Source: Lactifluus volemus
Lineage: Eukaryota; Basidiomycota; Agaricomycetes; Russulales; Russulaceae
Direction: 5' to 3'
Length of the DNA stretch: 64,000 bases
Assembly (NCBI GenBank): GCA_022376515.1
Contig: WTXI01000120.1
Span: 46,423-110,422 of the forward strand
A program made the position numbers and the translations under genes. Shown piece after piece: positions 36,892-47,749 of this stretch (the stretch's first letter is position 1; each line of letters opens with the position of its first letter). A model generated the notes under the pieces. That model did not search any database. It was given only the letters and a program-made list of their open reading frames with translations, and was not told the origin of the DNA.

Positions 36892-38932
36892 ATGTCCGAC
36901 CAATTAATTGGCCTTAATGAGTAAGTTATGCTCGACGCCTAGGCTTCTCCAATTCCCTCTCTTACGGTTTTCTACTACTCGTCTCATCTAGGCCATGGCA
37001 GTTAACTGGTACGTAACCTTCGTTCATAATAAAGTTGCGTCTTCTAATCTACCCCGCGCCTAGTCCTCCGGTCTCAGAACTTTGGCTTGCTGCGACCTGA
37101 AAAGTCCTGGCGACCCATCATCACCCTGGAGGTCGATGGTCAACACAAACACGAAGTTATGCTTGGTACAGACGGTCAGAATCCGAACCAAAGGGACATT
37201 ATGCTTCTGTGCGTTGCATGAAGCCCCTTGTGTCAATGGTCCTGACCCCCACAGTCATCACGCACACCACCAGACTTGTATTAGGCTTGATGTTTGGCAC
37301 AAGTCTCAAAGTAAGGCCAAAAGTCGGAAGCGTCGCCACCATGTTGCAACAATTGTGAAGCCCCTCGGGGAGGTCTTGAAGAAGCAGGGCACGGATCCAC
37401 GTGCGCCATCACTTGCTCTTCGCGTGCGATGCTCACTCAGCTTTCAGATGTGGAGCTTCGGTTGTCCGGTATCCCTGCTTCACGAAAAAAGTCTGCAGCA
37501 CAAAAACAGCAACGCTGTGCTTCTATCATCATTCGATTACGACCACCACCATACCTCAAGTCACCTCTGAAAGAACATGACAGTGACAAGGATGACTTCT
37601 CCATGATTAGCTCCGGTATGCCCTGGCCACATTGTCCTTGTCTATCCACCAAGTTCTCATTCCTGCGAAGCGGACAAGTATCCTTCTGATGTCCCTGTTA
37701 CACCTGAGACAGACGACCAGGAGGATCCCCCACCATGGGCAAGCGCTGTCACCGAGGACCCGCCTAATGGTCTACGGCGACGCAAAGTCAAAGGGTATTG
37801 TATCAGCTCTGAGGAAGAGCGTTCTGGCGAGTCCGATTACTACCCCAGCGATGGCGAGGTGGAGGACACAAAAGCTTTTGATCGCTGGGAAACTTCAATA
37901 CCCTACGACGACGAATCTTCGACCATCCACTCAGATTCCCTCGAGATCAGCACATATACTCACACACCCCCAGTCATCTCCATTATTCTCCCCTCCTTAC
38001 TTCCTTTAACTTATGTTACCGATAACGTTTCCGTGTCATCGGGCACATCCTTCGCATCCAATGCATTCGAAACATTGACATACCACCGCGAATTACGCGA
38101 GGCGCAAGTCGATTCGGACTTTGACAGGATCCTCGCCAGACTATTGTCTGAGTGGTATTATACTGGCGCATCGGTAAACGTGATTTTCACTCTCCCTTTA
38201 AGAGGTGTCGGCTTACTTTTCATTCCAGCTTCTTTCCATCATAGCGTAGATATCTTCGTCAAGTTTATCTATCTTTCTGCATGAGCTGATGATATCTCCA
38301 TAGCGTCGACACAACCGTGTTTGGCTTCTCACCCGGGAATCTCTTCATCGTTGACAGCATTGCAAAGCGTTCTCTGATTATCTCTAGCCTGGCTGCAGCG
38401 ATTGGGCTTTTTATCGACGTGTGGTTCATATTCGCCTACTCTGGCGCGGACGTACGAAAGTTCCAGGTTAGCCCCGTCTTAACCTCTTTCGCTCGAAAAA
38501 GGTGACTTATCTCCCACTCAGAGGCTCGCGGTGGACATTTACGGCTCGTACTTCTTCTTTGCGCTCTCGTCGCGCCTACCGCTTGTTGCGCTTTTCATCT
38601 CTGTCCTCTCCCTCGTCGGTTTCCTCTGCGCTATGGCGTGGGCTGCGTGGCCCACTGCCGTCCTCGTCATGTGCGTCTTCGCGGGCGTGCTCGTCAGTCT
38701 CCAGTTTATCGTTTACGGTTGCCACCGCATCGCGCTCGGTCTTGCGTGGATCCTGCGCGGGTTTTGGCTGGGAGCATGTTATTTTGGGAGCCTAGTCCGG
38801 GCAGTTTTCGCACGCGGCCAGGCCCAGAACTCTGATCAAGCGAGGGGAGAAAGAGGGCCAGAGATGTCGGCGCGAGGAGCCGCGCCCCCCATTTCGCCGC
38901 GCGCATCCGTTCAGGCGAGGCACACGACATGA
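36892..38932 (+). CDS. C2-domain protein with C-terminal multi-pass membrane region
   Basis: Nine exons (36892-36920, 36992-37008, 37064-37208, 37255-37400, 37448-37615, 37671-38173, 38229-38245, 38304-38466, 38522-38932) give 532 residues. The first 170 residues look like a C2 domain: LTVLRSQNFG, SWRPIITLEVDGQHKHEVML, then VWHKSQSKAKSRKRRHHVAT and VELRLSGIPAS. A polar, acidic middle of about 160 residues follows. The C-terminal third has about four to five hydrophobic segments (ISSLAAAIGLFIDVWFIFAY, RLPLVALFISVLSLVGFLC, WPTAVLVMCVFAGVLVSLQF) and ends in a basic Ser/Ala tail. C2 domains often bind membranes or proteins; calcium ligands are not obvious here. I recognise no named family. Two exons are only 17 nt. 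The model could in principle be two genes, but all phases agree with one. Confidence 0.75.
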
Positions 38933-40271
38933 AAAGCCGATGCGCAGTTCTATATCCTGTATTTAGTTGCATTCCAGCTGGTAACTTATTTAGAAGCCAC
39001 ACATTTTTATCCGATGAATATTCATTATCAGATACACGTAACCATGTGGACATGGTATCTCATTTCAGCCTCGAGATGGCCCTCGCAAGCTGATTCTGGT
39101 GGGGGCTGAGAGGTCATGAAACTTTCCGAGTCAACGCTAGCATCTCATCACCTCATCCTCGTTGGAGACGCACTGACACTGATATAGCCTCTCACACAGG
39201 GCTTCGTAATGTCTTGAATCGCTACTTAGCATTTCCTAGTCCTTCTAGTCCAAGTACTTTAAATTTACAGTACTCTAAATTTTTCCAACGGGCGTGAACC
39301 CATCGTCGCTATGTGTTTCCTCTTTTAACTTCATTTTTGGGGGGGTTTTTTGTTTGGTTTCCTTTGTCTTGACACTCGAACTTTGCCACCTTTTTTTTCC
39401 ACTTCATTTTCTCTGTAGCATCATACAGAGAGCCTGCTTTCTAATCTTCCCTTATTTGTTGAATTAGTGGCGCAGCCGCTCAAGCGCTTGTTGACACGGG
39501 ATCGCGAGATTTAGTGAACTTAAAAACTCTACCCCCTCCACGGTACTAGATATATACAGTATGTAAAAACCGTACTCAACGGTGCTCAAATTTTCGACAA
39601 CCGATATTTTGACTGCGCGTGATCGTCGTCAGATATTTTGGCTGTTCACTAGTTCACTGACTGAGTTCTGTCGGAAGGTCCACAAACTAAACCACCTTAC
39701 ATGCTCGAGTCCCCTTGGCACAAGCAACAAAGATAACAACTTCAAGTTAAATGCCGGCCCGATCACTCGCAGTCAGTCCAGTAGTTTTCGTCATGACGTT
39801 GTCAATTAGTGCGGCGGGTGCAGTCTCAGCTAGGAATGTCTATTCCGCAACATTGTAATTGTGCAATCATCGTTTCCGCGGGTTTAGGCTGCGGTTCTAC
39901 AGAGCAAGGTGGCGCTGATTCTTTCTCATCTCTCAGACATTTCTAGCTGAATTTAAATAACTGTCTGAGAATGGAAGTCGGTCATAACGGATGACCTCTC
40001 ATATTAATGAGCGGCGTCGATATATGACGTTCCTTTTGCCCATAGTCCGCGGCCTTTCACTTGGTACCCCCCACAGCGCTCTGGCGGAAGAAGTTGCCCC
40101 AACGATTTTCAAGGTTCCTGACCTATCTAGGCTTGCTCATGCTTCTCATATTGTACACACCGCGGCTCCGGCAGACGAACCATCGACTCGGGACATATTT
40201 TTGTCGACCGACCGACCTCTTAAGTTAATTTTTGAGAGCCCACGATCCGCCGCATCGCCCTGCTGAGTACC
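38933..40271. other. Intergenic, C2 protein to seven-pass protein
   Basis: About 1.34 kb with no supported gene. There are G- and T-rich homopolymer tracts near 39340-39400. Frames at 39582 and 39991 are short and lack recognisable content. Confidence 0.6.
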
Positions 40272-41619
40272 ATGGGCCTTTCCCTCGAAGAGTCTCAGTT
40301 GCTATCACTGGCCTCGACCACATTCCTTTATGGTGCGTCCTGAAAATGTCTCGACAGTCATCCCGTATTCCCTCACAAGCCCATGGATAGGCTTATTCTT
40401 CTCTTTGTTTCTCGTCACGTGTGTTGTTATGTCTCGGGGTGTGACGGAGGATATTCGTCACCAGCGCACGAGGATTCTTCCTGTATCATTCTTGATGCTT
40501 TTGGTGGCCACCATGGTATGATCTGATCTCGCATGCCCCCCTCATTCTGTCAACTTGGTGCTTCTCTAGCACATCATCGTCCTCTGGGTCCGAGGAGTGC
40601 TAGGGTTCATTGTTCAAAAACGAGGTAGCACCCAGGCCTTCTATGAAGACATCTCGGACCCAACATCACTTATCAAAGTGTCCTGCATGTGTCTCCAGAT
40701 GATACTAGGAGATGCAGTGGTTGTGAGCGGATGTTTTATTTCGGTCTGGTTCCCTTATTCATGTTCGAAGATTTGGCGACTCTACGTGGTCTATGACAAA
40801 CAACTATTGGTGGTCATTCCAGCAATCCTTCTCGTAACTATTTACACAGGTACGTAAACGGAGATCCGGATCGTGTTAGCCCGCGCTCAACGTTCCTTAC
40901 TTCTAAGCGGTCGCGTGTGTCACCAACACGTTGATGGCGAAGGCGCGCCCTGGCACCGACATTTTCCACGTGGCGAAGTCTTGGATCACTGCGTATTTTT
41001 CGCTGACCATGTCGACCAATGTCATTTGCTCAGGTGAGCATATCTTCATGCATTCCATTGTTCCCAATGGTTGTTTCATACGCAAAATACGCAAAATAGG
41101 CGCAATCGCATGGCGGATATACCTTGTCGGAAAACCGTTAAGAAGGACGACAAGTCTCTGGCCCATTATATTTATCATTGTCGAGAGCAGCGCACTGTAT
41201 GCTATCGGTGTAACCGCGGCGCTCGCATCCTTCCTCAGCGGCAGTAATGGGCAGTACGTAGCTGTGGAAGCGCTCGTCCCACTCGTTGTAAGTTATGCCT
41301 CGCACCTCTAGGTTTTTTTTTTCAATTCGTAGTGCTCACCCACGCCCAGGGCATCGTCTTCTCTCTGATCGTGCTCCAGATTCGCTTTCACATTGACACA
41401 ACCACCACCACCTCGAGTGGGAGTAAGTTGCCACAGCGCGGAGCGTGGGGAAGACAGTCACTTTGTGCTGGGAGTGGGGAAGAGCTAGAGTTTCATGTCC
41501 GACCGCGATCGGTTCAGATGGCTGTTCACATCTCGAAGCAGACGCACACTTATTTATCAGCAGGTGAGAAGAGTAGAGACCCGTCACCTGACTACTCGGA
41601 GCCAATTACCAAGCCCTGA
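40272..41619 (+). CDS. Seven-pass membrane protein of unknown function
   Basis: Seven exons (40272-40332, 40391-40515, 40570-40722, 40771-40849, 40908-41033, 41100-41287, 41350-41619) give 333 residues. Hydrophobic segments alternate with short charged loops: LFFSLFLVTCVVMS, FLMLLVATMHIIVLWV, then IWRLYVVYDKQ followed by LLVVIPAILLVTIY, YFSLTMSTNVIC, then AWRIYLV, SLWPIIFIIVESSALYAIG and VEALVPLVGIVFSLIVLQ. The pattern RLYVVYDK ... AWRIY ... LWPIIFIIVES is common in membrane-protein families expanded in Agaricomycetes whose role is unknown. The cytosolic tail of about 80 residues is Ser/Thr-rich. It is possibly receptor-like; no ligand or G-protein contact can be argued from sequence. Confidence 0.8.
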
Positions 41620-43267
41620 TTGAGTTACACATTCGGGGTCGTCATCTCTCTCCTTCCGTATACCATACCCAAGTTGACCCACTCCATCACGTCTCGCCCG
41701 ATCTAACAGTCATTCGGGTTATTACGTAAGAACTTTGTCGAAGAATTCATTGAGCATTTGTTTATGGATGTTTGTATTAGTCTAACTTGAATTATCGCTG
41801 TGCTAGTCCGTTTGATTGGGAACTCTGGTAAGGCCTCAAGACTAGATCTTCTCGTCCATCTGGGTTTTTGTCATCACGCAAACCAGCAAACACTTGAGGT
41901 TCACACTGGCATTATGTTCTGCGCCTAGTATTGGATACTCCTTTGGATTCAAAGGGTTTTAGGGTCATTTCACCGCGAGCTCCGTTGATGCTATGTTCAA
42001 CTTTGAACCTCGAATATGTTTTTTTTTCCTTTAAGCGGCCTGTTACTGATTGTGTCGTTTTTGGTGACATATACAACGGAGTTGGTGCCTGCACCTTCAT
42101 GGACTCTGACTACCCATCTGATCTGACATTCCAAGCGATAGCTCGCTAACAATTCCAGTACAGAATTTCGCCGATTCTTCCAACTGCTTCGCGACTCGAA
42201 GGTGTCCGTTTCCCACTTTGCTATGGCTTCGTTCTTCACCGATCCATTTGTTCTCTGCTTCGACAGGGCAGCCGTCGTATGTGACGGTGTTGTCCCACCC
42301 ACCAGCCACGACGTATTGGCGGTCTTGAAGAGAAAACGGCGCATGCTCGTTAGAAGAAGCCATCATAACGGAAGACACCTTGTACTAATTTACTACCGTC
42401 GATTTCCGGCGCTGCTTTGCTTTTGCATGGCCATGTTCTGTAGAAGCCTGAGGCATCGTTATCTCAGGTTCAAAATGCTGTGTCCTCTGCCTTGGAGACG
42501 GGAGAAATTCATTTCACTTCCAAGCGTGAAGCTGGCATGACTCGGATACAGTACTTGACTCGGCCTGGGAGACGGGACGAGGCTCCACCTGTTCATTTTG
42601 CTCGTCCGGCCGGGGCATCGGAACTTTGTACAGGTGACCTTATCATCACCTTTGGTCCAATATATCCCCTTTCGACTTTACCAACCATCCTCTATCTGAA
42701 GCAGGATTAATATCCCCCGCAATAAATGTCTCATATTGTCAATAATCTGACACCACTATCGATCGTTATCCACATGATCACAAACCAAGGTCGCGGGATA
42801 AGTTACGCCGGGCCACGCCGTCCGCATGGTGTCAAGATCCAGTCGGAGGATCTGCAGAGTACAGCACTCATACCCTACCAGCTCAAACCCGAGTTCATGT
42901 ACTCACGATTATGGAGAACTTCAAGTTTCGACAGGTCCCCAGTTAATAATATAAGTCAAAACACTTGTCGCAGGTCTTTGTATGATTGATACACATCCAG
43001 CAATGTAGCCACCTCTCAGACATGTAAAATTTGTCATTATGTCTTTACACATACGGTTACACTAGCAGGTACCCTGTCACAATCGAAGAGCCCTCTGAAT
43101 GCTTGAAAACGTTCTCATCATTAGAAACTATGAACTGATAAAGACGTGATATAGCGCAAAACAGAAACCCCTCAACGAGACCAGCCCTGAAAATCGTGTG
43201 CCATCTCTCGATGAGCTGTTACAACAACAGTCACCTGCAGATTGCACAGGAAAAAGCAAGGATGAAT
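41620..43267. other. Intergenic, seven-pass protein to U2 snRNA
   Basis: About 1.65 kb. Frames at 42097-42378 (-) and 42202-42540 (+) overlap on opposite strands. The minus one contains YVVAGGWDNTVTYDG, faintly like a beta-propeller blade, but it has no partner exons. I call no gene here. Confidence 0.55.
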
Positions 43268-43460
43268 CCCCCGACGACACAAGCCGGTAGTGCAGCAGCG
43301 AGGTCATCACATCCCAGGGTTGCAAGCAGAGCCCAGAAGGAACAGAGGCGGCAAAAATTAGATAACCAGATAATGGGGGCGGTGCCCCCATAATAGTGGT
43401 TAAACTATTAAGAACAGATACTACACTTGATCTAAGCCAAAAGGCCAGAGTGGTAAGGAT
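43268..43460 (-). ncRNA. U2: U2 spliceosomal snRNA
   Basis: Reading the minus strand from about 43460: GGCCTTTTGGCTTAGATCAA, then GTGTAGTATCTGTTCTTA, the near-invariant 5' half of U2. The GTAGTA element pairs with intron branch points. Next comes a GC-only hairpin (TGGGGGC ACC GCCCCCA), the Sm-binding site AATTTTTG (about 43353-43361), and two further stem-loops with the CTGCACTACC loop region. A TATA element lies about 28 nt upstream of the presumed 5' end. The 5' end is approximate (43456-43460) and the 3' end more so. This RNA is essential for recognising branch points of the many introns in this window. A reading frame at 43396-43722 on the other strand is a shadow. Confidence 0.93.
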
Positions 43461-43483
43461 TTCAGAGTCCAGGAGGCGAGGGT

Positions 43484-43489
43484 TATATA
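43484..43489 (-). promoter_or_regulatory. TATA box of the U2 snRNA gene
   Basis: TATATA read on the minus strand, about 28 nt before the presumed first U2 nucleotide, the usual distance for a TATA element directing initiation. Confidence 0.65.
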
Positions 43490-43689
43490 CACGGCAAGCT
43501 TGCGCACGGACCAGCGCGCTTATTGGTCAGGTATTCTCAGATGCCGCTACCTCGCCTTTGTTTCGATTTTCACTTCAGCTACAAGTAAGGTGGATAGTGG
43601 CTCTTTTTCGGGTGAATGGTATACTCGAAATGTTTCAGGCTCTGTCCATCTTATGTGGGTCTACGGGTGATAATAAGAAAGCAGAAGTC

Positions 43690-46600
43690 CTAAGTTCGCC
43701 ACTTGAGCACTCTCGACGATGATGATGAGGCTCCCCAATACCTCGGTCCCACTCTCACAGCGATCAAAATAGACATCGCCACCCAGAACCAATCAAATAC
43801 TTCATACGTATGCCGCGCGCCACGTAAAAACGCGACTACTGCAGGCGGAAGCAAGCACCAACGCGCCGACACCCACTCGAGTCTTTAGCAGGTCGGCATC
43901 AGCTCGCAAGTACTCCATACCGCGAAGGAAAAGGCTCACCTCGTCCGCGGGAGGAGCGCTAAGCGTGTCCACGACGCATAGTCGACTAGGATCAGGTACG
44001 GGGCGACGGACAAGAAGTTGTGGTCTCCCACACCGATCGTGTCTAATGCGGTGGGGCCAGCAGTCGCGAGCGTGCGTACCCACACTGCAAGCACCGGTGC
44101 GGTGAGGGGTAGCAACCACGTCAAGAGCAGTAGCACGTGCTCTGCATCATGCGGTGAAGCCGCGAGCAAAGCGGACATGTCCCGCGCTTGCAATGAATAT
44201 CGGATCATTGACTTCCGTGTTGGGGATGGCGAACGTAGTGGTGTGGCCACGTCAGTTGGCGAACGAACGACATACGTCGCACAAGTCACTAAATGGATGA
44301 TCCAGCAACCGAGGAACGCGATCTGCCATGGGATGACGATCGCCACGAATAATAAGATTAGGAGCATGGAAAGAACGGTATTTCCGCTAATTCCAGCGAA
44401 ATTTTTTCTTCTGAAATGAGGGTCAGCATGGGGGAATTTGGAAAGACTCTACGATCTGATGTACCTTGCAGCGATGCGCCCTAGTTTGCGTATCGGCCAT
44501 ATGACGATGCAGATCATCCACCAGCTGACAGTGACTAGACCCGTCACGAGTAGAAGAATCAGCGGAGTCAGCAGCGCAAAAGCAACCTCGCCTTCGTTCC
44601 CCAGAACGTAGTCTTTGGGTAGTGGAACAAGCGATAGGATGAATGAAGCCCCCATAAGCGGGGGCAAAGCCTCTCGTGTGAAGAGAAAGAGGGTATCCGA
44701 CACGCTCGGGAATGGAGCTTTCAATATGCGTTAGTTTGGTCGGAGGAGTGGACGATGGTGATCCTTACCTCCGCTTTCATGTACTCCCAAAGCGGTGAAC
44801 AGCGCCCACGCAACGATACCCACACCCCAGCCGGGCACAGCTGTCCAGTACCTTGTGCCTGCGCGACCAAGAGTGCCCCACCAGTCAATGCGCAGACGCA
44901 GGGAAGTCATTTGGCAATCAGGCGATGAGTACAGGGTAAAGTTGAAACCACGGCTGTGGGAAGAAGATGTGAATGGTGCACCCGTGTGCGTATGTAAGAG
45001 CGATGGCTGTGAGTGTGTGAGGGGGTGAAAATGGGCTTCCGAGAGTGATGTATGCTCGAGGAGTGGGGAAAAGAAAGGCTCTGTGGGGGGTAAGCGATGG
45101 TGAGACCTGAATAGAAATGGCAATGCTCACTTATACATGACTGTCCCTCTGCGTAAGTTGCGCTGACATGGTAAACCACCAGAGCATTGGACAGCAAAAG
45201 CGGGAGCCGGACTTCAGAAAGGAGACTATTTGGATCAACTGAGATAGACATGTCTTTGAATAGAATGTCTAGGCATGCACTTTGTCAATGTCAGGGAAGG
45301 GATATTCGAGCTAGTCACGCACCATAAACGCTGAATGTACTTAGGACAGGCACATCTTCTACAAAGCCACCAAATATCCATCCGCGCTCCTCGCTGGTGG
45401 AGTACTCTATGGCAACCCATTGATGTTCGCCATTATGCTCCAGTAACGTCGCCTCAAAGACAACGACACCTTCCGACTCGTCAACACCTTCATATGGGAC
45501 AGGAAATGGCTTTTCTGGAGAGGCATTGGGTATAAGCTTGAGAGTGGTCGGGTGCCACTCTTCACAGACAGGGCTGAATGATGAAGTATGCCCGTCGCCA
45601 GTCCGGGAGGAGCACAACTGGAACGACACTGATAAGGAAGACGCATGATGAGGTGCCAAGGAGAGAACCGAGCCTCCTGACACGTAGGCCACAAATTTCG
45701 TTGGAGAACTCGCCTCTGGAACGGGCACGAGGTACACCGCTTTCGGCTGGCGCAAATTACGTAGGACCAGAGGCCCGGGAGGGAGGACGATATAGTTTTC
45801 TTGGGTCAAGTCAAGTGGTGAGGGATAACTCAATGCAGGCGGGAGCGAGCGCCCATCGCGGAGCCAACGATCCAAGATGAAACCACTGTCCATAGGTGAT
45901 GAAGCAACGCCTAACTCCAGTGCTGCTCGAGCGACGCGCCAGCGGACTTGATGACACCAGACCATAGCTTGGTGCCCCACACCCGACCAGCACCCTTCCA
46001 GGGCACTGGTGAAAATAGTCTGTCGATACACATTCTCGTTTTCGGGTAGTGGGAGAATACACGACTCGGACGGGACCATGAGATCGGTTGCGCCGCCACA
46101 CAATGACAGGATGGGCGTTTCAGCGGTCGCAAGCGCAGCCTGGTTGTGATCGTAGATGGTAGCAATACGACGGTCGAAGCGGGCGGGTGGAATTTTGTGG
46201 GGAGTGGACATGGTGATGACTGCCGAGATATTTGGAGAAGGAAGGAGAGACGTAGCAACGATGCCCCCCATCGAATGGCCCATCACGATGATTGAAGTAC
46301 CACTCGGGTAGAGGGAAAGAATGTAGGCTATGGCGCGGGATGCGTATTCTCTCTCAACATCCAGAGTAGGCCCATGGAGGGCGGAAAAGTCCTCGTTGTA
46401 CTTAACTGATGAGCATCTAAGCGAGAGGAATGCAGTAAATATTAAGGCACACTGGCAACGCACCAGCAAAGAAGTCGAGCTGTTTGATTTCACGCGAGGT
46501 GAACTCTGGTGAGGGGACGTAAGGAGACGTATAGTATTGTCGTGTCGCCGAAGATGCTATAGAACGGATCTGGTGTGCGGACCCAGCATTTCCGGGAATA

Positions 46601-46898
46601 AAAAGGACTGGGATCCCCCGTGGCTACTTGGTTCGCAAGGCAAAAGATGAGTTTGAGATCAACTCACCTCGTTAACCTCCCACCCAACTTCTCTGTAAAG
46701 CAAAAGAGAGTATCGCCTGGCCAAGGGCGTCCAGGATGTGTTGAATTGGGACTGGACAAGGTAGGACGGGGACATGTATGACATGCGGCATCCCTCTGGT
46801 GAGATTTTGAGAGCAGAATCGTGCGCCGCGTGGTATAAGAGGCCAACAGAGGCGATGGAAATGAGGGCCAAAAAAATAGACAAGGACTGCCTGGCCAT
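43690..46898 (-). CDS. BST1: GPI inositol-deacylase (PGAP1/Bst1 family)
   Basis: Eight exons (46898-46668, 46623-46464, 46405-45323, 45253-45131, 45080-44769, 44717-44465, 44410-43940, 43882-43690) give 941 residues. The enzyme removes the inositol acyl chain from GPI-anchored proteins in the endoplasmic reticulum, needed for their export and quality control. An N-terminal membrane anchor ([20 protein letters not shown]) is followed by [35 protein letters not shown]-like [11 protein letters not shown] and the lipase motif [10 protein letters not shown] with the catalytic serine. [11 protein letters not shown] and DLMVPSE fit the rest of the alpha/beta-hydrolase core. The C-terminal third has multiple membrane spans ([64 protein letters not shown] and others). 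The first in-frame ATG is used. Confidence 0.93.
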
Positions 46899-47749
46899 TA
46901 CCAGCGCGGGCAACGTGGCAAAAATGATAGAAGGATGTGGTACGGTTGCAACAGGGCGGGTCCCACCCCTTGATTATAAGTACCCAACACCACCAACAAA
47001 GTTGATTGCAACCAATGAATCAACAGTCAAATTCAATTATGGCGCCAAACTCTGAAACATAAAATATCTCTCTTTTATCGTTGGGCGTCGGGCGTTGGTC
47101 AAGTCCAACTCTCAACAAAGTCCTTTTCTTCCCTCGTCCGATATATTAGAAATCAGAACGTAAGCATATACGTATTCAAGCCCGGCTGCCGAGAACTTGC
47201 GCTGCGGGTAATGAGGCAAGACACGCCAATTTTAACTGGCACGTCGTCGGTCGATTAATCGATCAAGTCTGGCTGCACGGTAAGATTACGTCTCACTAGG
47301 TGTAAAATTGCCATGGCGATGGCAAAGCTTGCGGTGCTGAACAGTAAATTAACGGTGGTCCAACGACCACAGTAAGGCTGTCTTTCTGACAGTCGGGTTG
47401 TCGTTGTCGAACAAGGCAAGATATCAAGATGATAGCAAGTACGGATCATTATTTTCTGAGCTGCCGGGAGGCGACCACTGTATAACGATGATCTACGAGA
47501 CTTGGGTAGATGACCTTGCAGTGGGTAGGATGGACTAATTTTACGATTGGCTTGATGAGATGATCCAGATCCATCTTGGGGGTTAAACTCGGAATATATA
47601 GTGCAACTTGGTAGTCGATAATCTGTGACCGAGTCAAAGTTACAGTCAGTGTTGGTGGGCGCGTCAGTTAAAGTACGCCACTGGCGGGGGTCGGGTAAAC
47701 TCAACTGCGCACCGTGACCCGTCTTTTTCACTTGATATCAATCATCAAC
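46899..47749. other. Divergent promoter region BST1 / UBP2
   Basis: 851 bp between two start codons facing away from each other. No protein-like frame; a 158-residue minus frame at 47255-47731 shows no motif. The region should hold both promoters. Confidence 0.65.

Noticed and set aside
42097..42378. Minus-strand frame with GGWDNTV, like one WD40 blade
   Set aside because: Only one weak motif, no neighbouring exons in phase, and an overlapping plus-strand frame of equal length.
43396..43722. 108-residue frame on the plus strand
   Set aside because: It overlaps the U2 snRNA gene and its promoter on the opposite strand and has no protein motif.
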